Assembly (NCBI GenBank): GCA_048201975.1
Contig: DBFBGQ010000045.1
Coordinates: 1-18,238, forward strand
Source of the DNA: Egerieenecus sp048201975
GTDB taxonomy: Bacteria; Bacillota; Clostridia; Christensenellales; Aristaeellaceae
Direction of reading: 5' to 3'
Length of the DNA stretch: 18,238 nt
Position 1 is the stretch's first letter. Every line of letters starts with the position of its first letter. Shown piece by piece: positions 6,082-13,015 of this stretch. The notes beneath the pieces were generated by a model. The model was not told where the DNA came from. It worked only from the letters and a program-made list of their open reading frames with translations, and searched no databases. The position numbers and the translations under genes are program-made.

Positions 6082-7323
6082 ATGTTTGACCATTGGACAT
6101 TGAGCAACGGGCTGCATGTGGTGGGGGAGCGCTTACCGTACCTGCGCTCGGTATCCATCGGGGTGTGGCTGCGGGTTGGCTCCATGATGGAAACGCCGCA
6201 GGAAAACGGGCTGTCGCACTTTTTGGAGCACATGGTGTTCAAGGGTACGGAAAAGCGGAACACCCGACAGATTGCCGAAGAGATGGACGCGGTGGGCGGA
6301 CAGCTGAACGCCTTTACGGGCAAGGACTGCACCTGCTTTTACGCCAAGGTGATCGACGAGGATCTGCCCCTGGCGGTGGACATCCTCAGCGACATGACCC
6401 TGCACGCCACCCTGGACGAAGGGGAGCTGAACAAGGAGCGCGGGGTCATCCTGGAGGAAATCTCCATGGAGGAGGATTCCCCCGAGGATGTGGTGCATGA
6501 GCTGCTCAGCCGGGTCCAGTTCGGGGATCAGGCCGCAGGCATGCCCATCCTGGGGCCCGCGGAGCAGATTGCCGCGTATACCAGGGCGGACCTGGCCGCC
6601 TACCGGGGGAAGCATTACCATCCGGAAAACTGCGTGGTGGCCCTGGCAGGCAACTATGACCCGGACAAGGTGCTGGCGCTGGCGGAGGAATACTTTGGTG
6701 AATGGCAGAGCGCCGGTCCGGCCCAGCCGCTGCCGCCCATGGCCCCCCTGACCGGTCAGCAGTCCGCCAAGGAAAAGGACACCGAACAGCTGCACCTGTG
6801 CCTGGGCTTTCCGGGTACCAGCCTGGGCAGCGACGAGCTCTATCCCCTGTCCGTGATGAACAACCTGCTGGGCGGCGCCATGTCCTCCCGGTTGTTCCAG
6901 AAGATCCGCGAAGAAATGGGCATGGCCTATTCCATTTACACTTATCCTTCCACCTATGTGGGCTGCGGCACCTTTGCGGTGTACGCAGGCGTCTCCCCCA
7001 AGAACGGCCATGCCGTGCTGGAGGAAACCCTGCGTCAGCTGGAGCTGCTCCGACGGGACGGCGTGGACGAAAAGGAATTCCGCGAGGCCAAGAACCAGCT
7101 GCGGGGCTCCTACCTGCTGGGGCTGGAAAGCCCCGGCGGACGCATGCAGTCCATGGGCCGGGGACAGCTGCACCTGGGCCAGTGCATGACCCCCGAGGAA
7201 ACCATCGCCAAGATCGAAGCGGTGACCCAGGCGGACGTGAACGCCGTGGCGGAGCGCATCTTCTCCGCCGCGCCCTGCCTCTCCGTGGTGGGCAAGAACG
7301 CTCCAGTATATCTGACCCGCTGA
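6082..7323 (+). CDS. mlpA: M16-family zinc metallopeptidase, YmxG/MlpA type
   Basis: The 413-residue protein has the inverted zinc site H46-F-L-E-H50. The third ligand is E126, exactly 76 residues after H50 as in mitochondrial processing peptidase beta. The second, non-catalytic M16 half follows (about 175-350). The length fits the single-chain bacterial class that cuts unfolded peptides in the cytoplasm. The order pnp then M16 peptidase matches Bacillus pnpA-ylxY-mlpA, with the ylxY polysaccharide deacetylase missing. The ATG at 6082 is preferred: GGAG at 6072-6075 precedes it and the protein then starts at the usual MFDHWTLSNGLHVV. In-frame ATGs from 6007 onward would add up to 25 unconserved residues. 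A hairpin (GCTGGGA 6037-6043 with TCCCAGC 6056-6062) lies in the leader. Confidence 0.93.
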   Translation: MFDHWTLSNGLHVVGERLPYLRSVSIGVWLRVGSMMETPQENGLSHFLEHMVFKGTEKRNTRQIAEEMDAVGGQLNAFTGKDCTCFYAKVIDEDLPLAVDILSDMTLHATLDEGELNKERGVILEEISMEEDSPEDVVHELLSRVQFGDQAAGMPILGPAEQIAAYTRADLAAYRGKHYHPENCVVALAGNYDPDKVLALAEEYFGEWQSAGPAQPLPPMAPLTGQQSAKEKDTEQLHLCLGFPGTSLGSDELYPLSVMNNLLGGAMSSRLFQKIREEMGMAYSIYTYPSTYVGCGTFAVYAGVSPKNGHAVLEETLRQLELLRRDGVDEKEFREAKNQLRGSYLLGLESPGGRMQSMGRGQLHLGQCMTPEETIAKIEAVTQADVNAVAERIFSAAPCLSVVGKNAPVYLTR

Positions 7324-7328
7324 ATACG

Positions 7329-7360
7329 TTGCCCCCCGGCAGAAGCCTGCCGGGGGGCAA
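7329..7360 (+). terminator. Hairpin after the M16 peptidase gene, probable terminator
   Basis: A perfect 13-base-pair stem, TTGCCCCCCGGCA (7329-7341) with its complement at 7348-7360 around GAAGCC, begins 5 bases after the stop codon. The T-run is poor (TGTGTT), so it may act as a 3' end stabiliser rather than a terminator. A degraded second copy lies at 7669-7691. Confidence 0.6.
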
Positions 7361-7715
7361 TGTGTTGACAAAGTATTTGATCTCAAAATTCTTGCAAGTT
7401 TTATATTGCGTTCTTGCAAGCGCAGGGGATTTCGCCTCTGCAAGGTTGACCTTTCTTCGAAAGGTCAAGTCGCAAAGCGACCTTTCGATATCAATCCTTT
7501 GGGATTGAATCGAAAGCCTCGGCGCGACCAAAGGGCTTTCCGATCGCTCTTTGGAAACCTTCGGGCCCCACACGTGATGAAACTTTTGTAGGTTATGGAA
7601 TTGTAAGTTTCATTTTTACATGCTGGTGTGAAAAAGCGGGCCTTTTTCAGCAGCCTGACGTTGCCCCCGGCAGAAGCCCGCGGGAGAGCAACATGATTCA
7701 GTCCCTGGGAAGCGC
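7361..7715. other. Gene-free hairpin array with alternative pairings
   Basis: No gene is visible. Successive stems are: GCAGGGG/CCTCTGC (7422-7428 with 7435-7441); TTGACCTTTC/GAAAGGTCAA (7446-7455 with 7459-7468); GTCGC/GCGAC (7469-7473 with 7477-7481); CTTTCGAT plus TCAATCC with GGATTGA plus ATCGAAAG (7482-7516); ATGAAACTT/AAGTTTCAT (7577-7585 with 7605-7613, then TTTT); GAAAAAG/CTTTTTC (7630-7636 with 7642-7648). TTCTTGCAAG occurs twice (7389, 7411). GAAAGGTC at 7459-7466 can pair with GACCTTTC on either side (7448-7455 or 7479-7486), so two mutually exclusive folds exist. A structured RNA, a decayed repeat cluster or a switch are all possible. Confidence 0.6.
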
Positions 7716-7783
7716 TTGACAGGCGGCGGAAAATCCGGTATCGTAAACGACAGAAAAAAGCCGCGGAGCGCTATGTCCGCGGC
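7716..7783 (+). promoter_or_regulatory. Promoter and leader hairpin of the SCP2-kinase operon
   Basis: TTGACA (7716-7721) lies 17 bases before TATCGT (7739-7744). The expected transcript begins near 7750. GCCGCGGA (7760-7767) then pairs with TCCGCGGC (7776-7783), ending one base before the ribosome binding site GGAAGGAGG (7784-7792). The hairpin could tune translation of the first gene. Confidence 0.65.
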
Positions 7784-7797
7784 GGAAGGAGGCGCGC

Positions 7798-8118
7798 ATG
7801 CGCGAGTATGCATCCCTGGAGGAATTCCTGTCGGAGCTGCCTCAGCTGGCGCAGCCTGCCCAGGACAAGCTCCGGGGCCATGACGGGCTGTATGCCTTTC
7901 AGCTGCCGGAGGAGACGTATTTCATCCGCCTGGAGGATGGCCTGGTCACCGTGACCGCCTCGGCCCCGGAGGCGCCCACCTGCACCATCACCGCCGGCAG
8001 GCAACAGCTGCTGGACCTTCTCAACGGCCGGGCCAACCCCATGAAGGCGCTGCTGCTGGGGCGGGTGCGGGTCAATGGGGATAAAGCGGCCCTGCTGCGC
8101 CTGTTGGCGCTGCTGTGA
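7798..8118 (+). CDS. SCP2 sterol-binding-like domain protein
   Basis: The 106-residue protein looks like a stand-alone SCP2 domain. It has a middle beta section (YFIRLEDGLVTVTAS), the typical APTCTITAGRQQLLDLLNG helix entry, and the C-terminal pattern ANPMKALLLGRVRVNGD followed by a leucine-rich helix. The family binds lipids or other hydrophobic ligands; the ligand of bacterial members is mostly unknown. There is no signal peptide, so it is cytoplasmic. The start is set by GGAAGGAGG six bases upstream. The next gene, a P-loop kinase, begins 16 bases downstream with its own ribosome binding site, so the two are probably cotranscribed. The call rests on pattern recognition only. Confidence 0.75.
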   Translation: MREYASLEEFLSELPQLAQPAQDKLRGHDGLYAFQLPEETYFIRLEDGLVTVTASAPEAPTCTITAGRQQLLDLLNGRANPMKALLLGRVRVNGDKAALLRLLALL

Positions 8119-8134
8119 GCCCCCGGGAGGAAGT

Positions 8135-8734
8135 ATGCGCTGCATTCTGATTACGGGCATCCCCGCATCGGGAAAGAGCACGCTGGCGGCTGCGCTTTCC
8201 CAAGCCATGGGGTTGCCCTGGTTTTCCAAGGACAGCATCAAGGAGCTGCTTTTCGACCGGCTGGGCTTTCAGTCCCGGGCGGAGAAGGTCAACCAGGGGC
8301 TGGCGGCCATGGATATGCTGTACTACTGCGCAGGGCAGATGATGGCCGTGGGTCAGCCCTTCATTCTGGAGAACAACTTCGAGCGCGTCTCCTGGGAGCC
8401 GCTGGCGGAGCTGATGTCGCGCTACGGCTGCCAGGCCGTCACGGTCAGCCTCACCGGGGACTATCAGCGCATTTACCGGCGCTTTCTGGCCCGCAACGCC
8501 AGCCCGGAGCGCCACCGGGGGCACGTGACCAACATCCGCTACCCCGAAGCGCCGGGCCAGGCCGCGGAAGCGCCCATCACCTACGAGCAGTTCGTCAGCG
8601 GCATCCGCCAACGGGGCATGGACAGCTTCACCGCCAACGGCCCGCGCCTGTCGGTGGACACCACGGATTTTGACGCCCTGGACCTGCCAGGGCTTGTGCG
8701 ACGGCTGGAGGAATTGCTCCGGGAGGGGCAGTAG
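8135..8734 (+). CDS. P-loop kinase, AAA_33/zeta-toxin-like fold
   Basis: The 199-residue protein starts with a strand and a clear Walker A motif, G8-IPASGKST, with K14 contacting phosphate. D33 in FSKDSIKELL sits where small-molecule kinases of this fold place a catalytic or substrate-binding aspartate. An Arg-rich lid (YRRFLARNASPERHRGH, about 114-130) follows. The layout fits the AAA_33 group, which contains polynucleotide kinase-like, zeta-toxin-like and antibiotic phosphotransferase-like enzymes. The substrate cannot be told. No antitoxin-like small gene accompanies it, so a toxin role is unlikely. GGGAGG (8125-8130) precedes the ATG closely. It is the second gene after the SCP2-like gene and is followed by a terminator. 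Confidence 0.75.
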   Translation: MRCILITGIPASGKSTLAAALSQAMGLPWFSKDSIKELLFDRLGFQSRAEKVNQGLAAMDMLYYCAGQMMAVGQPFILENNFERVSWEPLAELMSRYGCQAVTVSLTGDYQRIYRRFLARNASPERHRGHVTNIRYPEAPGQAAEAPITYEQFVSGIRQRGMDSFTANGPRLSVDTTDFDALDLPGLVRRLEELLREGQ

Positions 8735-8742
8735 GGTATCTG

Positions 8743-8765
8743 GGCGGCAATGTCCGCCGTTTTTT
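8743..8765 (+). terminator. Terminator after the P-loop kinase gene
   Basis: GGCGG (8743-8747) pairs with CCGCC (8754-8758) around CAATGT, and GTTTTTT follows. The stem is short but the T-run is good. It lies between two convergent genes and is oriented for the plus-strand operon only. Confidence 0.75.
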
Positions 8766-8804
8766 ATTTGCTTCTTTCTTCTTCGGGGCCGCTTGCGGCG
8801 GGCG

Positions 8805-9680
8805 TCAATTCTCGTGGCGCACGGTGATCAGGTGAATCTGCGGCTGGGCGAAGAGGCGCACCGGGGCCCCGGAGGTGCCCACGCCGTTGCTCACCAGCAT
8901 GTAGGAGCGGTTGGCCTCATACCAGCCCCGCCAGTAGCGGCCCTGGTTGCGGGCAAAGGAAAGCACGGGCTGCCCCAGCAGCGTCACCTGCCCGCCGTGG
9001 GTGTGGCCGCACAGGGCCAGGTCAAACCAGCCCTTGTCCCCGTCCCGGTCCCCGGTGTCCAGGGCCTTGGTGAGAATGGAGGGGGAATGGCTGAGGAAAA
9101 TGACATAGTCGTCCCGGTCCACCTGGGCGGCCACGCCCTCCAGGTCGGGCCAGCCGTTCTCCACATCGTCGATGCCCGCCAGGTAGATGTAGTCGGTGCC
9201 GATTTTCACCCGGGTAACGCTGTTCACCAGGGGGACGATTCCCGCGTCGTACATGGCCTGCTTGAGCACCTCCAGGTTGCTTTCCGGCACGGTGCGGTCA
9301 TGGTTGCCCACCACCGCGGCGGTGAGGTAGCGGGCGTGGAAGGCCGGAGCGTTGCGGAAGAACTCAATGGCCTCATCGGAGGTATCGGCATAGTCGCCGC
9401 CCAGCAGAATGATATCCGGGTTCAGGGCGTTGATGCGGGAAACCAGGCTGCGCACCCGTCCCTGGGAGAAAAACGGCCCCTGGTGGATGTCGCTGGCGTA
9501 GACGATTTTCAGCTGCCCGATGTCCGCAGGCAGGTTGGCGGAGGTCAACGTGACGGATTCCGTCTCCAGCAAAAAAGGCTCCAAGAAGGGATAAGCCACC
9601 AGCAGCAGCGCAATGAAGCATAGGACGATGCCGACCAGGCGGGATTTGGAGCGGGCCTTGTGCCTTGCCCGGTAGCCCAT
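8805..9680 (-). CDS. Membrane-anchored calcineurin-like metallophosphoesterase, YkuE type
   Basis: The 291-residue protein has a basic N terminus, one membrane segment (about 15-38, rich in Ile, Leu, Val and Phe) and a metallophosphoesterase domain from about 56. The two-metal site is complete: D64 and H66 (YASDIHQGP), D96 (GGDYAD), N126-H127-D128 (GNHD), H198 (LSHSP), and H226 and H228 (CGHTHGG). Positively charged residues before the segment predict that the catalytic domain is outside the membrane. Relatives such as YkuE/YaeI remove phosphate from lipid or undecaprenyl-type substrates, but the substrate here is unknown. The ATG at 9680 is set by AAAGGAGG (9695-9688); an ATG at 9686 is too close to it and the longer open frame overlaps the divergent gene. 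Confidence 0.9.
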   Translation of the reverse strand: MGYRARHKARSKSRLVGIVLCFIALLLVAYPFLEPFLLETESVTLTSANLPADIGQLKIVYASDIHQGPFFSQGRVRSLVSRINALNPDIILLGGDYADTSDEAIEFFRNAPAFHARYLTAAVVGNHDRTVPESNLEVLKQAMYDAGIVPLVNSVTRVKIGTDYIYLAGIDDVENGWPDLEGVAAQVDRDDYVIFLSHSPSILTKALDTGDRDGDKGWFDLALCGHTHGGQVTLLGQPVLSFARNQGRYWRGWYEANRSYMLVSNGVGTSGAPVRLFAQPQIHLITVRHEN

Positions 9681-9726
9681 GGACATGCCTCCTTTCCGGT
9701 GTGCGGCGAAAATTCGCGGGCCGCGC

Positions 9727-9755
9727 TTGACGCTCCCGCCCTGACATTGTACACT
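9727..9755 (+). promoter_or_regulatory. Promoter of the flavin reductase-TrmO operon
   Basis: TTGACG (9727-9732), a 17-base spacer and TACACT (9750-9755) form a good sigma-A type promoter. Its -10 box overlaps the -10 box of the opposite promoter at 9746-9751. Confidence 0.75.
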
Positions 9756-9775
9756 AGAGCCATAGGTTCTGGCAA
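9746..9775 (-). promoter_or_regulatory. Promoter of the metallophosphoesterase gene
   Basis: Read on the minus strand, TTGCCA (9775-9770), an 18-base spacer and TACAAT (9751-9746) precede the gene by about 65 bases. The promoter shares bases with the opposite promoter, so polymerase should occupy only one at a time. Confidence 0.65.
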
Positions 9776-9795
9776 GAAAGGAAGGAATATTGCAT

Positions 9796-10407
9796 ATGGA
9801 AGATTTTCGCGCTCTGGCGCCCTGCTCCCTGCTCAGCCCCGTGGCGGCGGTAATGGTCAGCTGCCGCGGCAAGGGCGAGGCGGACAAGCCCAACATCATC
9901 ACCATTGCCTGGGTGGGCACGGTGAACAGCGATCCGCCCATGGTGTCCATCAGCGTGCAGAAGAAGCGCTTCTCCTATGATATCATCCGGGAGAGCGGGG
10001 AGTTTGTGGTCAACCTGGTGGATGAGGCCCATTGCCGCGCCCTGGACTATTGCGGCGTGAAGAGCGGACGGGATGTGGACAAGTGGGCCGAGACGGGCCT
10101 GACGCCCATGCCGGCCCAGGGCATGGATTATGCCCCGGCCATCGCCCAGTGCCCGGCCTATCTCAGCTGCAAGGTGCGGCAGGTGCTGTCCCTGGGCAGC
10201 CATGAGATGTTCCTGGGAGAAGTGGTGGGCGTATCGGCCCAGGAGCGGTACTTTGCCCCCGATGGCTCCCTGCACCTGGAGGCGGCCCATCTGGTGGGCT
10301 ACAGCCACGGGGTCTATCAGCGCTGCGGCGACGTGCTGGGCTTTTTCGGCTATTCCCTGGCCAACCCCGATGTGCATGCCAAGCGCATGGCAGGGTACTG
10401 GAAGTAA
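9796..10407 (+). CDS. Flavin reductase-like FMN-binding split-barrel protein
   Basis: The 203-residue protein matches the flavin reductase/flavoredoxin family, which binds FMN in a split-barrel dimer. Typical features are PNIITIAWVGTVNSDPPMVS (about 33-52), where backbone and Thr/Ser groups hold the FMN phosphate, then RFSYDIIRESGEFVVNLV, and a C-terminal HLVGYSHGVY segment. Whether it reduces free flavin with NAD(P)H or serves as an electron carrier cannot be decided. The ATG at 9796 lies 10 bases after AAGGAAGG; a TTG at 9790 is possible. It heads a plus-strand operon with a TIM-barrel isomerase-like gene and trmO, which gives no clear functional hint. Confidence 0.85.
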   Translation: MEDFRALAPCSLLSPVAAVMVSCRGKGEADKPNIITIAWVGTVNSDPPMVSISVQKKRFSYDIIRESGEFVVNLVDEAHCRALDYCGVKSGRDVDKWAETGLTPMPAQGMDYAPAIAQCPAYLSCKVRQVLSLGSHEMFLGEVVGVSAQERYFAPDGSLHLEAAHLVGYSHGVYQRCGDVLGFFGYSLANPDVHAKRMAGYWK

Positions 10408-10485
10408 CCCCGGCGGCATCCTATGCGCCCGGGCAGGGAAACAGACCTCCGGCGCGCCGAATGTTTACCAAGGAGGGAACGTGCA

Positions 10486-11325
10486 ATGAATATCGGTATT
10501 CGTCTCCACGACGTGGCGGGCGCCACCCTGGAGGAAAAACTGCAAAACGCCAAGGCCCAGGGATTTTCCTGCGTGCACCTGGCGCTGAGCAAGGTGCTGC
10601 CGGACTTTCCCATGGAGAAGGCCCCGGAGCTGCTCACCCCGGCCCTGGCCGCGGAGCTGAAGGCGCTCTTCGCCAGGTATGGGTTGCAGATTGTGGTGCT
10701 GGGCTGCTACCTGAACCTGGCCACCCCGGACGAGGAGGAGCTGCGCCGCACCATGGAGATTTACAAGGCGCACCTGCGCTTTGCGCCCCTGCTGGGCGCG
10801 GAGGTGGTGGGCACGGAAACCGGCAACCCCAATACCGCTTATGCCCTGGATGCCAACAGCCACACTGAAGCCAGCTTGCGCCTGTTCATGGACCGGCTGG
10901 CGCCGCTGGTGGATTATGCCCGGGCCTGCGGCGCGAACCTGGCCATCGAACCCGTGTGCCGGCACATCGTCCATACGCCTCAGCGGGCGGCTCAGGTGCT
11001 GGCGGCCTTCCCCACGGAACACCTGCGGCTGATTCTGGACATGGTCAACCTATTGAACATGGCCAATTACCGCCAGGCGGATCAGATCCTGGAGGAGGCG
11101 GTGGCGCTGATGGGGCCCCGCATCCACATGCTGCACATCAAGGATTACCTGCCCCGGGCAGGGGAGGAGGACGTGGCTAGCCTGGCCGCGGGCCAGGGCT
11201 GCATGGATTACACCAAGCTGCTGGCCTTTGTGCGCTCCCGCCCCGGCATGGCCATGACCCTGGAGGAAACCGTCCCCGAAAACGCGGAGGCCGCCCGGCT
11301 CTACCTGGAGCGCTGGCCCCGCTGA
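10486..11325 (+). CDS. Sugar phosphate isomerase/epimerase-like TIM-barrel protein
   Basis: The 279-residue protein belongs to the xylose isomerase-like/AP endonuclease 2 superfamily. The expected metal-binding residues are present in order: E155 (LAIEPV), D185 (LILDMVN), H217 (MLHIKD) and E260 (TLEETV). They correspond in spacing to the quartet of tagatose 3-epimerase-type enzymes. The likely reaction is epimerisation or isomerisation of a sugar or related polyol. The substrate is unknown and no sugar transporter or kinase is nearby. AAGGAGGG (10470-10477) fixes the ATG at 10486. The gene sits 78 bases after the flavin reductase-like gene and 18 bases before trmO, probably in the same transcript. 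Confidence 0.88.
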   Translation: MNIGIRLHDVAGATLEEKLQNAKAQGFSCVHLALSKVLPDFPMEKAPELLTPALAAELKALFARYGLQIVVLGCYLNLATPDEEELRRTMEIYKAHLRFAPLLGAEVVGTETGNPNTAYALDANSHTEASLRLFMDRLAPLVDYARACGANLAIEPVCRHIVHTPQRAAQVLAAFPTEHLRLILDMVNLLNMANYRQADQILEEAVALMGPRIHMLHIKDYLPRAGEEDVASLAAGQGCMDYTKLLAFVRSRPGMAMTLEETVPENAEAARLYLERWPR

Positions 11326-11343
11326 TGGAAAGGGAGGCGCGCC

Positions 11344-12033
11344 ATGCTGACCCTGGAACCCATCGCCCATATCCATAGCGACTTTCCCGCCAAGTTCGGC
11401 ATTCCCCGGCAGAGCGGCCTGGTGGAGGAGCTGGAGGCGCTGGTGGTGTTCGAGCCTCCCTGGCGGGACGACAACGCCCTGCGGGGCATTGAAGGTTTCA
11501 GCCACCTGTGGCTGATCTGGGAGTTTTCCCAGAGCCCCCGGGGGAGCTGGTCCCCTACGGTGCGCCCGCCGCGGCTGGGGGGCAATCAGCGGGTAGGGGT
11601 GTTTGCCTCCCGCTCGCCCTTCCGGCCCAATCCTCTGGGCCTGAGCTGCGTGCGCCTGCTGGGGCTGGAAAGGCTGCCGGGCCAGGGTACGGCCCTGCGG
11701 GTGGGCGGCGCAGACCTGATGGACGGCACGCCCATTTATGATGTCAAGCCCTATCAGCCCCTTTCGGATTGCCATCCTGACGCCCGGGGCGGCTTCGCCA
11801 CGGCCGCGGCCAATCATCGCCTGGCGGTGCGCTTTCCCCAGGAGCTGTCCGGCCGGGTGCCCAAGGAGAAGCTCGCCGCCCTGACGGCGCTGCTGGCCCA
11901 GGACCCCAGGCCCGCCTATCAGCAGGACCCGGAGCGGGTCTACGGCTTCGGCTTTGCGGGGCTGGAGGTGAAGTTCCGGGTGCGGGAGGCGGAGCTGACC
12001 GTGGTGGACATCACGCCCTGGCGGGATGCATAA
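11344..12033 (+). CDS. trmO: tRNA (t6A37-N6)-methyltransferase TrmO (TsaA/YaeB family)
   Basis: The 229-residue protein carries the TsaA signatures: EPIAHIHSDFPAKFGIPRQ at the N terminus, GNQRVGVFASRSPFRPNPLG, and GADLMDGTPIYDVKPYQP. A C-terminal extension (about 165-229) corresponds to the second domain of E. coli TrmO. TrmO uses S-adenosylmethionine, bound in a beta-barrel unlike other methyltransferases, to methylate N6 of t6A at position 37 of threonine tRNA. GGGAGG lies just before the ATG at 11344. It is the last gene of the plus-strand operon and is followed by a strong terminator. Some family members may act on other substrates, so the exact tRNA target is inferred. Confidence 0.9.
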   Translation: MLTLEPIAHIHSDFPAKFGIPRQSGLVEELEALVVFEPPWRDDNALRGIEGFSHLWLIWEFSQSPRGSWSPTVRPPRLGGNQRVGVFASRSPFRPNPLGLSCVRLLGLERLPGQGTALRVGGADLMDGTPIYDVKPYQPLSDCHPDARGGFATAAANHRLAVRFPQELSGRVPKEKLAALTALLAQDPRPAYQQDPERVYGFGFAGLEVKFRVREAELTVVDITPWRDA

Positions 12034-12050
12034 ACTCACGGCGTATACAA

Positions 12051-12094
12051 AGGGGGCGTGTTGCAGAAAGCAACTTCTGCGGCACGCCCTTTTT
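12051..12094 (+). terminator. Strong terminator after trmO
   Basis: GGGCGTG (12054-12060) pairs with CACGCCC (12083-12089), and GCAGAA (12063-12068) continues the stem with TTCTGC (12075-12080). TTTTT follows at 12090-12094. This is a canonical intrinsic terminator 20 bases after the stop codon. Confidence 0.88.
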
Positions 12095-12170
12095 GCAAAC
12101 AAATCAGAGAAAAGCGGCGGCATATGGTCAAAATGCAACCAGCCAAAGCGAAAAGAGGCATAAGAAACCA

Positions 12171-12984
12171 GGGCTGTCGAAAACAGACCCGCATGTGGAT
12201 AGTTTTTCAATTTCTGTGAGCACGACGAAACCATTTTGAGAGACGCTCGCGTTTTAAGCCGGTTGTGCTCCCGCTTCATCCATAGCTTTTTCAGGTCAAG
12301 CGCCAGGGCCAGGAAAAACAGCTCCGTGCGAATATTGCCTTTGCCTCTGGTGAGAAAGCGACGAAACCTAAAATCGTTTTTTAGCAGCGCAAACGCGCCT
12401 TCCACCTGAATAGAGCGGCACACACGCAGATGCATGCCGCGCTCGGATGAACTATTGCGTGTAGCCTGTTCGCGTTTTTCCCAAAAGGTTCTTTGCAAAA
12501 CAACTTCCTTGGGCTGGTTGGGGGCTTTTGCCTGGCAGCATTGCGCGCGGCAGGGACAGCCGGCGCAGTCCTCGCAGCGGTACCATGCAGCGGTTACAAA
12601 TTGGCCATTTTGATGTTCCGCCTTTACCTTCGCCAGACGCTTTTGGATGGGTTTACGCCACACAAAGGTGTACCGGCCAGCAGCGCTTTCCAGCTTTGTT
12701 CTGTCGATGTATACCGTTTGGTGGTCTGTTTTGCGCATGCCTTCCAGTTCCTCAAGCTGTGCGCTTAGCAGGCGGACAGGCGCGTTGAGTGGTATGGTAA
12801 TTTCCGAGTTCAGCGCAAAAACCAGTTGACCGTGCCGCTCAAATACCTTATACTGGTCTTGCTTTTGATAGGTTTTTTTCATACCTTTTAAGCGAAAAGA
12901 CAAGGTTTGGATACCCTTTTGGGGTTCCGTGCCTCGTCTTTTTTTGCTGGGGGTGTTTTGCAACGCGCCCATTTTCGACACGCT
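12171..12984 (-). mobile_element. Internally deleted insertion sequence, IS1182 family
   Basis: Imperfect terminal inverted repeats share TGTCGAAAA (12175-12183 on plus, 12980-12972 on minus) and bound about 0.81 kb containing fragments of an IS1182-type transposase. Complete IS1182 elements are roughly twice as long. Base composition is less GC-rich than the surroundings, in keeping with an incoming element. No clear target duplication is visible. It lies between the trmO terminator and the 3' end of the ANT(6)-like gene. Confidence 0.75.
12186..12882 (-). pseudogene. Truncated IS1182-family transposase
   Basis: Three transposase segments are joined in one frame. The first is an N-terminal piece (MKKTYQKQDQYKVF to LLSAQLEELE). 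The second is a piece around the first catalytic region (TVYIDRTKLESAAGRYTFVW). The third is the C-terminal part with the zinc-finger-like CEDCAGCPCRAQCC and MHLRVCRSIQVEGAFALLKN. The middle of the DDE domain, which in relatives holds the second aspartate, is missing, so it should be inactive. The frame has no stop inside the element; it runs through the terminal repeat and on into the antisense of trmO. The start is an ATG at 12882 with a weak AAAAGG upstream; the 3' limit given is the approximate end of transposase-like sequence. Confidence 0.8.
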
Positions 12985-13015
12985 GAGGCGCCCGCATCAG
13001 GCGGCGCGCCATGGG

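Noticed and set aside
3365..6100. Minus-strand open frame of 911 codons opposite pnp
   Set aside because: It is antisense to a certain pnp gene. Its translation is rich in His, Gly, Ala and Leu with no domain, typical of a shadow frame in GC-rich DNA.
7421..7481. tRNA-like gene in the hairpin array
   Set aside because: The stems resemble arms at first sight, but there is no acceptor stem, anticodon arm or TTCGA-type T loop in the right order.
8135..8734. Toxin-antitoxin system (zeta-like toxin)
   Set aside because: The P-loop fold is similar, but the partner gene is an SCP2-like protein rather than an epsilon-type antitoxin, and the kinase core looks like a generic AAA_33 enzyme.
8670..9623. 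Plus-strand open frame of 317 codons
   Set aside because: It lies opposite the metallophosphoesterase, whose metal-binding motifs are complete on the minus strand. The plus frame has no motif and crosses a terminator.
11050..12981. Long minus-strand open frame of 643 codons
   Set aside because: Only the first quarter or so encodes transposase-like sequence. The rest is antisense to trmO and the TIM-barrel gene, with no family signature; high GC content keeps the frame open.
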